Below, in pieces: positions 1 to 6,151 of a DNA stretch of 13,011 nucleotides. The DNA is from Paracoccaceae bacterium (GTDB lineage Bacteria > Pseudomonadota > Alphaproteobacteria > Rhodobacterales > Rhodobacteraceae). The position numbers were made by a program, and so were the translations under genes. The stretch covers positions 1 to 13,011 of the forward strand of contig JALQYS010000149.1 of the NCBI GenBank assembly GCA_023254015.1, read 5' to 3'. The notes under the pieces were generated by a model. The model saw nothing but the letters and a program-made list of their open reading frames with translations, was not told the origin of the DNA and searched no databases. Numbering within the stretch: position 1 is the first letter of the stretch; each line of letters begins with the position of its first letter.

Positions 1-162
1 GCTGGGGTAGTAGTGGTAAAGCAGGGCCTTGGACACCTGCGCAACGCTGGCAATCTGGGACATGGAGGCTTTCTCCATCCCCTGATCGGCAAAGACCTGT
101 GCCGCGTGGTCCAGAATGACGCGCTGCTTTTCCTCGAAATCCGCCGCCCGTGTCCGAGCCAT
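1..162 (-). CDS. TetR/AcrR-family transcriptional regulator, 5' part only (3' end outside window)
   Basis: The first 54 residues of a DNA-binding repressor are visible, and the rest continues beyond the left edge. The protein begins MARTRAADFEEKQRVILDHA, and the helix-turn-helix follows at about residues 29-52 (MSQIASVAQVSKALLYHYY), the typical TetR pattern ending in the LYHYY block just before the ligand domain. The ATG at 162 has an AGGA Shine-Dalgarno about eight bases upstream. The gene follows a short paaK-like tail on the same strand, an arrangement I associate with phenylacetate-catabolism regulators in alphaproteobacteria, so a PaaR-like role is a reasonable inference. The effector domain is not visible, so the ligand cannot be judged. 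A palindrome 73 bases upstream suggests autoregulation. The TetR family call is firm; the pathway is not. Confidence 0.9.
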   Translation of the reverse strand, partial: MARTRAADFEEKQRVILDHAAQVFADQGMEKASMSQIASVAQVSKALLYHYYPS

Positions 163-222
163 GATAACATTCCTGATGCTGCCGCTGGAAAAGGGACATT
201 GCTGCCCCTTTACGCCGGTCAG

Positions 223-250
223 ATGATATTGTCACTGACCGATCGGTCAG
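223..250 (-). promoter_or_regulatory. Candidate sigma-70 promoter of the TetR gene, embedded in the operator
   Basis: On the minus strand CTGACC (250-245, four of six matches to TTGACA) is followed after 16 bases by TATCAT (228-223, five of six matches to TATAAT). The -35 would lie inside the palindrome, so bound repressor would block polymerase. This would leave a leader of about 50 bases before the ATG at 162. The match is by eye only. Confidence 0.4.
235..250. promoter_or_regulatory. Perfect 16-bp palindrome, probable TetR operator
   Basis: CTGACCGATCGGTCAG reads identically on both strands. TetR-family dimers bind such perfect or near-perfect palindromes, and the site lies just upstream of a TetR gene on the minus strand. 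It overlaps the TGA stop codon (247-249) of the paaK-like remnant, so the ligase tail and the operator share sequence. Assignment to this particular regulator is inferred from proximity. Confidence 0.7.
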
Positions 251-321
251 ATTTTGGGACGATTGTCCACGACCCGCTTGGCCTTGCCTTCGGAACGGGC
301 ATGTCCGTCGTCGAATGATTT
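247..321 (-). pseudogene. paaK: 3' remnant of a phenylacetate-CoA ligase gene (paaK-like), cut by the IS
   Basis: About two dozen codons end at a TGA and read ARSEGKAKRVVDNRPKI at the C-terminus. The block R-S-E-G-K-A-x-R-V-x-D-x-R closely resembles the end of PaaK, the adenylate-forming enzyme that activates phenylacetate with CoA. The upstream part, which should lie to the right on this strand, is absent: the reading runs into the left end of the IS3 element at about 321. The following TetR gene on the same strand fits a former paaK-tetR pair. Because the fragment is short, the identity rests on the C-terminal motif and on context, not on a domain. It cannot make a functional enzyme. Confidence 0.65.
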
Positions 322-364
322 GGAACAGGCGGCCTAATTTTGGAGTGGAAGTCTTTGGCTCATC
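322..364 (+). repeat. Left terminal inverted repeat region of the IS
   Basis: GGAACAG at 322-328 and GGCTCATC at 357-364 recur in inverted orientation at the other end, at comparable distances from the tip (35 versus 37 bases). The intervening sequence is not conserved, so this is a short terminal repeat plus a subterminal repeat, not a long perfect inverted repeat. Confidence 0.6.
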
Positions 365-373
365 GGGTTCAGG

Positions 374-1393
374 TTATGCTGCTTGACGCTGATGGTTCAA
401 GCGGCGGTTTTGGATGATTTTCTGTTTGATGCGCCTCCTTTCAGCCAGGATGGTTTCGCCGCGCCCAAAGTAGACGTCAGCCGGTGTCAGGTTTCCGATG
501 CTTTCGTGGTAACGGCGGTTGTTGTAGTGGTCGATGAAGGCGGCGATGGCGGCCTCAAGTTCTCCCTCGAAGAAGTAGTTTTCGAGCAGGATGCGGTTTT
601 TCAGGGTCTGGTGCCAACGCTCAATCTTGCCCTGGGTCTGCGGATGCATCGGCGCGCCGCGGACGTGCTTCATGCCTTTGTCTTCGAGATATTCCGCCAG
701 ATCCCCTGCGATATAGGACGAGCCATTATCACTCAGAAGCCTGGGTTTGTGCAGAACTCTGGCACTGTCGCAGCCTGATGCGGCAAGGGCGATGTCGAGC
801 GTGTCAGTGACATCCTCAGCCCGCATGTTACTGCAGAGCTTCCAGCCGATGACGTAGCGCGAGTAGTCGTCCAAGATCGTGGACAAATAGAACCAGCCCC
901 AGCCGATGACCTTGAGGTAGGTGAAGTCGGTTTGCCACATCTGGTTTGGCGCCGTGGTCTTGTCCTTAAACTCATCCGCAGCCTTGATGACGACGTAGGC
1001 GGGGCTGGTGATCAGGTCGTGGGATTTGAGCAGGCGATACACTGAGGCCTCTGACATCGAGCCATGGGAACGCCACTGGTCCGAGGGACCATGGCGAGGA
1101 TACTTTTCCGTATCAGTGAACCTCACTGCCAATTCGCGGGGCGATAGCTCCGGCTCGTCCAGCGCCAGCGCCACAATCTGATCCCGCACCGCATCGGGGA
1201 TGCGGTTCCAGACCCGGGAAGGGCAAGAAGGGCGATCTTCCAATCCCTCAGGCCCATGTTCGACAAAGCGGTCATACCAACGGTAAAATGTGGTGGGCGG
1301 GATGCCGATCTTGGCCAAGGTGCGCCGCACCGGCAGATGCGACTGCTCTACCAGCCGGATGATTTCCAACTTTTCAGCGGCGGGATACCTCAT
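374..1393 (-). CDS. IS3-family transposase OrfB (DDE integrase core)
   Basis: This is the catalytic part of the transposase, 339 residues long. An N-terminal helix-turn-helix (about 6-45, LEIIRLVEQSHLPVRRTLAK) precedes an rve-type integrase domain. The likely catalytic triad is D156 (WQTDFTYLK), D222 (LLSDNGSSY) and E258 (QGKIERWHQ), with 35 residues between D222 and E258, the DD(35)E spacing of the family. The C-terminus (NLTPADVYFGRGETI and a basic tail) is complete. Between helix-turn-helix and core, residues 99-113 (PRHGPSDQWRSHGSM) have no counterpart in the relatives I remember, where the Tyr is followed almost directly by SEASVYRLL; the inserted DNA is palindromic. The frame stays open, and whether the enzyme remains active is unknown. 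Confidence 0.92.
   Translation of the reverse strand: MRYPAAEKLEIIRLVEQSHLPVRRTLAKIGIPPTTFYRWYDRFVEHGPEGLEDRPSCPSRVWNRIPDAVRDQIVALALDEPELSPRELAVRFTDTEKYPRHGPSDQWRSHGSMSEASVYRLLKSHDLITSPAYVVIKAADEFKDKTTAPNQMWQTDFTYLKVIGWGWFYLSTILDDYSRYVIGWKLCSNMRAEDVTDTLDIALAASGCDSARVLHKPRLLSDNGSSYIAGDLAEYLEDKGMKHVRGAPMHPQTQGKIERWHQTLKNRILLENYFFEGELEAAIAAFIDHYNNRRYHESIGNLTPADVYFGRGETILAERRRIKQKIIQNRRLNHQRQAA
1055..1099. repeat. Palindromic in-frame insert within the transposase gene
   Basis: The arms CGCCACTGGTCC (1071-1082) and GGACCATGGCG (1086-1096) are reverse complements apart from one extra base and are separated by GAG. GCCATGG (1061-1067) and CCATGGC (1089-1095) also form a pair. The segment encodes residues 99-113 of OrfB, which seem extra compared with family members I recall. 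The hairpin is seen directly; that it was inserted is inferred. Confidence 0.5.
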
Positions 1394-1764
1394 TCGGCAT
1401 CTCCCCCAGCCCCGCTCATGTTTTTTTTGAGCAGACGGTTTTCAAGGCTGAGATCGGCCACCAGTTCCTTCAGCGCCAAAGCCTCGGCGCGCAGATCCTT
1501 CACCTCGCCTGTATTCGCCTGGCGGGCCGTATCACCGGCCAGCCGCTTCTTGCCGGCTTCGAGAAATTCCTTCGACCAGCTGTAATACAGGCTTTGGGCG
1601 ATCCCTTCCTTGCGGCACAGTTCGGCAATGCTGTCCTCTCCACGAAGGCCGGACAGCACGATCCGGATCTTCTCCTCGGACGAATGCAGTTTGCGCGTCG
1701 CGCGCCGGATATCTTTCACAACTTGCTCGGCAGGCGCCTTCGTCGTCACGGGTTTCTTCATCAT
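1390..1764 (-). CDS. IS3-family transposase OrfA (DNA-binding subunit)
   Basis: This is a small basic protein that recognises the IS ends. It holds a helix-turn-helix (EEKIRIVLSGLRGEDSIAEL, then CRKEGIAQSLYYSWSKEFLE) followed by a coiled-coil or leucine-zipper stretch (ALALKELVADLSLENRLLKK), the usual order in IS3-family OrfA. I place the start at the ATG at 1764, because GGAG lies six bases upstream of it. An ATG at 1776 adds four residues but has no ribosome site. The stop overlaps the orfB start as ATGA (1393-1390), allowing re-initiation. An A8 run near the end allows a -1 shift to produce the OrfAB transposase. Confidence 0.87.
   Translation of the reverse strand: MMKKPVTTKAPAEQVVKDIRRATRKLHSSEEKIRIVLSGLRGEDSIAELCRKEGIAQSLYYSWSKEFLEAGKKRLAGDTARQANTGEVKDLRAEALALKELVADLSLENRLLKKNMSGAGGDAE
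1421..1428 (-). other. A8 slippery run, probable programmed -1 frameshift site between orfA and orfB
   Basis: On the minus strand, eight consecutive A residues fall in the orfA codons CTC AAA AAA AAC. A -1 slip moves ribosomes into the orfB frame, and I read that frame as open from here through the orfB ATG at 1393 (KKHERGWGRCRMRYP). This matches how IS3 elements make the fused transposase. No pseudoknot was modelled. Confidence 0.7.
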
Positions 1765-1786
1765 CTTCAACTCCATATGGGGTAAA

Positions 1787-1831
1787 GATGAGCCGCAAAC
1801 CCCCAGCTACGCAATCACGCTAAACTGTTCC
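1787..1831 (-). repeat. Right terminal inverted repeat region of the IS
   Basis: Read on the minus strand, GGAACAG (1831-1825) is followed by GGCTCATC (1794-1787), mirroring the left end. It lies about 60 bases upstream of the orfA start, where transposase-binding sequences and the transposase promoter are expected. Confidence 0.6.
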
Positions 1832-1842
1832 GTGGGCGCTGA

Positions 1843-3006
1843 TGGCGGACAGGATATGGGGGCCAACTGACCCTGATCGGAGCGGAACCGGTTCCACCCT
1901 ATCAGAGACCTCCATTGTCCAAGGCGTACCTGAAGGGCGATATGGACCCCGAGCGCCTTTTTGTGAGGCCGAAGAACTTCTACGCCGATAACGGCATTGA
2001 TCTTCGACTTGGCCAGTGGGTGAGCGACATCGACCCCGCTGCCAAGACCCTAAAGGTTGGCGGAGACGTGCTCGCCTATAGCCAGCTGGCTCTTACAACC
2101 GGTTCCATTCCACGACGCCTGCCGGCACGGATCGGGGGAAGCCTAGGCGGTGTGTACGTCATGCGCGGCTTGGCCGACATTGATGCAATGGCACCGGAAT
2201 TCGTGGAAGGCCGGAGGCTTTTGATCGTGGGAGGCGGCTACGTCGGGCTCGAAGCCGCCGCAGTCGCCACCAGCCTTGGCCTTGAAGTTACGCTCATTGA
2301 GGCCGCGCCGCGTATTCTTCAGAGGGTGGCGTCTGCGGCAACGGCCGACTACTTCCGCAAACTCCACACAGACCATGGGGTGCGAGTACTCGAGAGCACC
2401 AAACTGGATCATCTTCTTGGTGATGACAGAGTGCGAGCAGCCGTATTGGCGGACGGAAGGGAGATCGCCGCCGATTTCGTGCTGGTCGGGGTTGGTGTGG
2501 AGCCAGCGACCGCCCTTGCAGAAACGGCCGGTCTCAAAGTTGAGAACGGCATCTGGACAGACGCCCTGGGCCGAACCTCGGATCCCTCAATATGGGCCGC
2601 AGGCGATTGCGCCTCGTTTCCGCACAGCAGCGGGCGCATGCGGCTTGAGAGCGTTGGACACGCAATCGATCATGCCGAATGCGTCGCCCAGAACATGGTT
2701 GGCACCGGCATGACCTATGTCGCGAAACCCTGGTTCTGGTCTGACCAGTACGATACCAAGCTCCAGATCGCCGGGCTGAATTCTGGATACGACCAGGTGG
2801 TTGAACGGCTCGGCCAAGGTGGCTCTGCCTCAGTTTGGTACTTCGGGGGAAAACGGCTATTGGCCGTCGACGCCATGAACGACCCGCGGGCCTACATGGT
2901 CGGCAAGCGGATAATCGAGGCGGGCCAAACTGTTCAGCCCAATCTGGTGCGGGACCCAACCACGGATTTGAGAACGCTGGCTCCGTCAGCCATTGGCAGT
3001 TCATAG
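1843..3006 (+). pseudogene. FAD-dependent ferredoxin reductase (BphA4/rhodocoxin-reductase type), 5'-truncated at the IS
   Basis: The family passes electrons from NAD(P)H through FAD to a ferredoxin serving a P450 or Rieske oxygenase. From 1843 the frame reads YGGQLTLIGAEPVPPYQRPP and continues without a break for 387 codons. It carries the NAD-binding GGGYVG (about residues 130-135 of this frame), the second FAD motif AAGDCA (about 252) and the C-terminal PWFWSDQY block (about 296). Relatives are about 400-410 residues, so roughly the first 20 are missing, including the N-terminal GxGxxG that binds the FAD ADP moiety. A TGA at 1840-1842 blocks the frame just before the IS end. A TTG at 1915 could start a 363-residue product, but it would lack the FAD fold entry strand. 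I call it a broken gene. Its oxygenase partner is not visible. Confidence 0.85.
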
Positions 3007-3029
3007 CATCCACTGTGACTTGATCTCCC

Positions 3030-3051
3030 TGCAGACCGGTAACGATCTGCA
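3030..3051. repeat. Short inverted repeat after the ferredoxin reductase stop
   Basis: TGCAGA (3030-3035) and TCTGCA (3046-3051) form perfect 6-bp arms ten bases apart, immediately before the terminator stem. It may add to 3'-end structure of the transcript; no protein-binding role can be argued. Confidence 0.4.
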
Positions 3052-3055
3052 AACT

Positions 3056-3083
3056 GCGGCACCTTTGGGTGCCGCTTCTTTTT
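3056..3083 (+). terminator. Rho-independent terminator downstream of the ferredoxin reductase
   Basis: A perfect 8-bp stem GCGGCACC / GGTGCCGC (3056-3063 with 3068-3075) with a TTTG loop is followed directly by TTCTTTTT. It sits 50 bases after the TAG stop. It closes the truncated ferredoxin reductase unit and separates it from the next, oppositely oriented operon. Confidence 0.88.
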
Positions 3084-3334
3084 GAGCGGGGTGATCAATC
3101 CTGTTCATCGATTCCGGTCGTAAACGCATGCACGCTCGTGCGGCTTGGATCATTGCCAGCCACTCGAGCACTCACAAGCCTTGAGTGATGCTTTGACGGC
3201 CTATCCATGCGCAGCCGTTGGAGATACAAGGGCTGACCCGGCGCATCAGCCGGGTCTGTTCTATTTCGCGGCAGAGTCTGCGCTCCCAAATCGGCATCGA
3301 CCAGCAGCCGAGCGGAGATCAACCGGATGTGAGC
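3084..3334. other. Intergenic stretch of about 250 bases with a hairpin, no gene recognised
   Basis: This gap lies between two transcription units pointing at each other (ferredoxin reductase and the Rid-terminated operon). Short open frames exist on both strands, the longest 75 codons on the minus strand (3095-3322), but none has a ribosome site or a recognisable protein motif. GACCCGGC and GCCGGGTC (3235-3242 and 3249-3256) form an 8-bp hairpin with loop GCATCA. It is not followed by a clear T run on either strand, so it is at best a weak or Rho-assisted end for the minus-strand operon. The stretch could be decayed mobile-element sequence, but I cannot show that. Confidence 0.5.
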
Positions 3335-3694
3335 CTAAAGACGCCTAGGATTACGGGCGACGACGATCATCTCGACGCGCATACCTGCACGCGCCAGAGC
3401 AACGCCACCTGTCGCCCGGGCCGGAGGGTTGCCCAGATCGACCCAGGCGTCCCAGACGGCGTTCATCCCAGCGAAATCCGCCATGTCGGCCAGCCAGACC
3501 TGGACCGACGCGATGTCGGCCTTGCTGCCGCCCAGTTCTGCCATCACGGCATCGACATTCGCCAGAACCTGCCGGGTCTGGGTCGTGATGTCCGCCGTCA
3601 GATCGTCGGGCACCTGCCCGGCCAGAAAGACGATGTCGCCGACCGTGACGGCCTCGCTCATGCGGGGGCCGGGATTGAGGCGGGTCAATGTCAT
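3335..3694 (-). CDS. Rid-family (RidA/YjgF/UK114) protein
   Basis: Rid proteins form small cytosolic trimers; active ones hydrolyse reactive enamines and imines to ketones and ammonia. The 119-residue product has the family layout: VTVGDIVFLAGQVP at the N-terminus, a central helix with QTRQVLANVDAVM, and NPPARATGGV near the end. The Arg of PPAR (R93) matches E. coli RidA R105, the carboxylate-binding residue. The Tyr of the RidA GPY motif is replaced here (GPR), and the Glu near the C-terminus that aligns with RidA E120 appears to be Ile, so substrate range may differ from 2-aminoacrylate. I choose the ATG at 3694 because GAAGGAAG lies upstream at good spacing; the ATG at 3718 overlaps the preceding gene and lacks a site. 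It is the last gene of the operon and fits clean-up of an imine made by an amine or amino-acid oxidase. Confidence 0.88.
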   Translation of the reverse strand: MTLTRLNPGPRMSEAVTVGDIVFLAGQVPDDLTADITTQTRQVLANVDAVMAELGGSKADIASVQVWLADMADFAGMNAVWDAWVDLGNPPARATGGVALARAGMRVEMIVVARNPRRL

Positions 3695-3710
3695 AATTCT
3701 TCCTTCGGTT

Positions 3711-4427
3711 TCAGTCATTGTCGCTGACCATCGCGCCAGCGCCCCGGCGCGAGGTTTCGGATGCCGGAACTGTCGTGCGCATTGACAGCGCGTTGAGTCC
3801 GGCTAGCGTCTCTGCCGAGAGAGGGCACATGTCGGGGGCAGGGGGCGCGATCTTGTGTTCCGCCCGGCACGTCACCAGCACAACCTGTGCTTCCTGCAGC
3901 TTGGAAAGCGCGGTCAGCTGTGCCGGATCCACCTCACCGTCGGCCGAAATATAGGCCTTTTCGCCGTTCCAACCGATTTCGATCGCCGCATTGATCGCCT
4001 TGGCGATTCGCGCCAGATGTGGAACGGCAAGCACCGGATGACGCAACGCCCCGACCATGACAGGCGCGGCAGAGACGCCTTCCGGCAGGCCCGCGTGGTC
4101 GTCCAGCGACGCGCCGGCCGTGATCGGGCAAAGCGCGCGCCCGTCCTGCGCCGCCCAGATCCGGCCAGAGATGGTCAGGGCACCACCTCCCGCAGGCCGC
4201 GCCGCAAGATGGGCCAGCAGGGCCGCCGGACCATCAATGCCGCGGGCAGCCAACCAGCCGGCCGCGAAGCCGGCTTCTTCGGCCAGCCCCCATGGCATGC
4301 CGGCGCCGCGTGCGGCCTTCAGGCACAGGGTTTCCACTTCGTTGCGCGACAAGCGGGTCAGCGGCACGGGATGTTCTGAAAAGGTCGTCGCCGAGGCTGT
4401 CGGATCATGGGCTTCCGTCAAGGACAT
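3711..4427 (-). CDS. DUF3726-type protein of unknown function
   Basis: This is a 238-residue soluble protein with no signal peptide or membrane segment. The stretch LTRLSRNEVETLCLKAARGA followed by GMPWGLAEEAGFAAGWLAAR (about residues 22-62) matches what I recall of the DUF3726 family, which has no assigned activity. Three cysteines are visible (one in ETLCLKA, one in GRALCPI and one each side of the late VTCRAEHK/DMCPL pair), too scattered to claim a metal site. Its ATG at 4427 overlaps the upstream TGA as TGATG, and GGGAGG inside the end of the upstream gene is its ribosome site, so it is translationally coupled to the 557-residue protein. An in-frame GTG at 4430 is the only nearby alternative. 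The coupling suggests the two products work as a pair or complex. Family name from memory; function unknown. Confidence 0.75.
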   Translation of the reverse strand: MSLTEAHDPTASATTFSEHPVPLTRLSRNEVETLCLKAARGAGMPWGLAEEAGFAAGWLAARGIDGPAALLAHLAARPAGGGALTISGRIWAAQDGRALCPITAGASLDDHAGLPEGVSAAPVMVGALRHPVLAVPHLARIAKAINAAIEIGWNGEKAYISADGEVDPAQLTALSKLQEAQVVLVTCRAEHKIAPPAPDMCPLSAETLAGLNALSMRTTVPASETSRRGAGAMVSDND

Positions 4428-6100
4428 CACCGGTTCCTCCCGGCCATTTCATCGGGATAGGGCATGTCTTGGAACATGCTGATACGGACCCATTTGTCGG
4501 ACCGCGGATCAAAGCGGCTGGCGCCGAAGAAGGCCAGCTTGCAGCGCATCAGGTCGATGGGCAGCATGTCCTTGCCGATCAAGTTGTCACGCACTTCGGC
4601 GAAGGGGTGGCCTTCGGCAATCTGCACCCGCCGAGCAGCATAGCGCTGGCCGGGGTCGCGCATCAGGAAGGCGGCGACGGTCGTGTCACCGTCTTCGCCT
4701 TGAAGTGCGATGTGCAGCTCCTGCACCAGCCGGGCGATGCAGAGTGGTTGTTCCAATTCGGCACCGTCTTCGCTGTGACGTTCGCCCAACCGCGGTTCGA
4801 GCTTTTCCTCAGACACATACCAGAAGCGGGCATCGTTCGCGGAATCACGGAAGTCGATATCCAGCGCCCAGCGGAAATGCTCGCGGATCAGCCGACGCAG
4901 GGTCTCGACGGTCATTGCACCATCGATGCGCGCTGCAATGGCCTCGTCAGCGGACATGGTCGGGCCGAGATCGTCGATGAGCTTTCCATGCGGTTCAAGC
5001 ATCAGGGACAGAAGCGCCTCTTGCCCCTCCAGCGTCAGCGTGACCTCGCCCCAGTGCCAAAGATCGTCCCACGGATAGGGTGAAGTTCGGGGCCAGTTCG
5101 TAAGCTTGTTTCCTATCAGGTCAAGATCGGCATCGAGATCCTTCAGCTTTGCAACCTGGATGGGGTGCTCGGACTGCCACAGTCCGGCGTTGCGACGGGC
5201 CTCGGCCAGCGCAGCATTCAGGGACTGAATGGTGTCGCCATCGGCTGTCGGCAGGGCGCGGACGCGGGCTAGCGCTTCTTCCCGTGCGCGCATCCAGTTG
5301 TTCATGAGAACCGGATGGCGCACAAGGAACGGTGCCATGCCGAGGCCGGTGGAATTACCAACGCCAAGGCTGCGGCGGGTGGCAGGATCCAGCCGCGCCG
5401 CGCGCTCGCCGCCCCTCGATGCCGCCAGATGTTCAACAAGGTCGGTGGTGAACTGGCGGGTAAGCCAGACGCTGAGCATCTCGGCCTGGAAAGGGGCCGC
5501 CATTTCCGGCCGGTCGGCGATGATCGAACGGTCGGCGGCGCCGAACTTGCCCGCGCCATATACGGCGGTGGTGCGCATCAGATAGCCGACGGCGGCGACC
5601 TCGGCCGGGTCGGGCTGTTCGCCCTGCGCCAGCCGGTCAACCACATGTGCAAACAGCCGGACGGAGCGGTTGGCGCGGCTGAGCGACAGCTCGTGCGGGG
5701 TGATCCGGCCCGCCTCCTGCAGGGGAACATTGGCTTCGAGCCGCGCAATATCCTCGGGCGTGGGGTTGCCATCGAACAGGGCAAAGGTCGCGTCCCAGGC
5801 GGTGGCAATCACTCTGTCGGACCGCATCTCGTCAGGCAGGTCATGGGCAAAGGCCACCAGGCTGTAGGTGCGGACGGGGCCGATGGCGCGATAGACCGCG
5901 CGGCCGACACCCTTCGCATTGATGTCCCACAGCGGGCGGTCAAAGCGCCAGCCTTCGCTTTCCATTCGGCGCAGCAACTGGCGCAGGAACGAAAGCCGCG
6001 TCGGATGGGCGGCCCCCATGCGAGCAAGCGTCATCACTTGATCTGGCGAACGGCGGAACCGGGCCAGATCGCCGGTCGGTTGGGGCAACATGCGGTTCAT
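4427..6100 (-). CDS. Conserved-looking protein of unknown function, 557 residues
   Basis: I do not recognise a family. The product is soluble, rich in Arg, Glu and Asp, and has no signal peptide or membrane span. Blocks that look functional are YGAGKFGAADR (181-191), the Gly-rich LGVGNSTGLGMAPFLVRHP (245-263), RFWYVSEEKLEPRLGER (425-441) and SDKWVRISMFQDMPYPDEM (534-552). The middle part (about 270-330) is helical with possible coiled-coil character. Charged, invariant-looking Arg, His and Asp residues suggest an enzyme rather than a scaffold, but that is a guess. The ATG at 6100 has GGAG six bases upstream. The gene lies 51 bases after the transporter and overlaps the DUF3726 gene, so it belongs to the same operon and probably acts on the imported compound. 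It is the main candidate for new biochemistry here. Confidence 0.85.
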   Translation of the reverse strand: MNRMLPQPTGDLARFRRSPDQVMTLARMGAAHPTRLSFLRQLLRRMESEGWRFDRPLWDINAKGVGRAVYRAIGPVRTYSLVAFAHDLPDEMRSDRVIATAWDATFALFDGNPTPEDIARLEANVPLQEAGRITPHELSLSRANRSVRLFAHVVDRLAQGEQPDPAEVAAVGYLMRTTAVYGAGKFGAADRSIIADRPEMAAPFQAEMLSVWLTRQFTTDLVEHLAASRGGERAARLDPATRRSLGVGNSTGLGMAPFLVRHPVLMNNWMRAREEALARVRALPTADGDTIQSLNAALAEARRNAGLWQSEHPIQVAKLKDLDADLDLIGNKLTNWPRTSPYPWDDLWHWGEVTLTLEGQEALLSLMLEPHGKLIDDLGPTMSADEAIAARIDGAMTVETLRRLIREHFRWALDIDFRDSANDARFWYVSEEKLEPRLGERHSEDGAELEQPLCIARLVQELHIALQGEDGDTTVAAFLMRDPGQRYAARRVQIAEGHPFAEVRDNLIGKDMLPIDLMRCKLAFFGASRFDPRSDKWVRISMFQDMPYPDEMAGRNR

Positions 6101-6121
6101 CTTCTTCTCCGGTTCCGTATG

Positions 6122-6145
6122 GCCCGGGGGCTGGCGCCCCCGGGC
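6122..6145. other. Perfect GC-rich hairpin inside the operon (BCCT / 557-residue gene junction)
   Basis: GCCCGGGGGC (6122-6131) and GCCCCCGGGC (6136-6145) are perfect reverse complements with a 4-base loop. On the minus strand it lies just after the BCCT stop and about 20 bases before the ribosome site of the next gene. No T run follows, so it is more likely an mRNA-stabilising or processing structure than a terminator; partial attenuation is possible. Confidence 0.7.
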
Positions 6146-6151
6146 GAAGAC

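Larger units (their letters stand above)
321..1832 (-). mobile_element. IS3-family insertion sequence, about 1.5 kb, two overlapping transposase frames
   Basis: Two minus-strand frames, orfA (helix-turn-helix with coiled coil) and orfB (DDE integrase core), overlap and are linked by an A8 slippery run, the standard IS3-family layout. Both ends carry GGAACAG in inverted orientation (322-328 and 1825-1831). Further inside there are matching TTTGGCTCATC-like blocks (354-364 and 1787-1799). The outermost base differs between the ends, so the exact borders are uncertain by a base or more on the left and by up to about ten bases on the right. No 3-4 bp target duplication can be seen, and the sequences on the two sides belong to different, both 5'-truncated, genes. 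The element looks capable of transposition unless the extra segment in orfB is harmful. Confidence 0.88.

Noticed and set aside
13..318. A 101-codon plus-strand frame over the TetR and paaK remnant region
   Set aside because: It is the shadow of the TetR helix-turn-helix and the ligase tail on the minus strand.
1610..1870. Plus-strand frames reading from the IS into the start of the ferredoxin reductase, as an IS-provided N-terminus
   Set aside because: They are in a different frame from the reductase and stop at about 1870; the reductase frame itself has a TGA at 1840-1842.
3235..3256. Hairpin GACCCGGC / GCCGGGTC as an intrinsic terminator of the operon
   Set aside because: The stem is good, but no T run follows on either strand and it is about 80 bases beyond the Rid stop, so I list it only as structure in the gap.
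3095..3322. A 75-codon minus-strand frame in the gap after the Rid gene
   Set aside because: It has no ribosome site, no recognisable motif and no clear codon bias; I could not match it to any transposase or other family from memory.
4292..5083. A 263-codon plus-strand frame across the DUF3726 / 557-residue gene junction
   Set aside because: It crosses two coupled genes on the other strand and has no recognisable motif or start signal.
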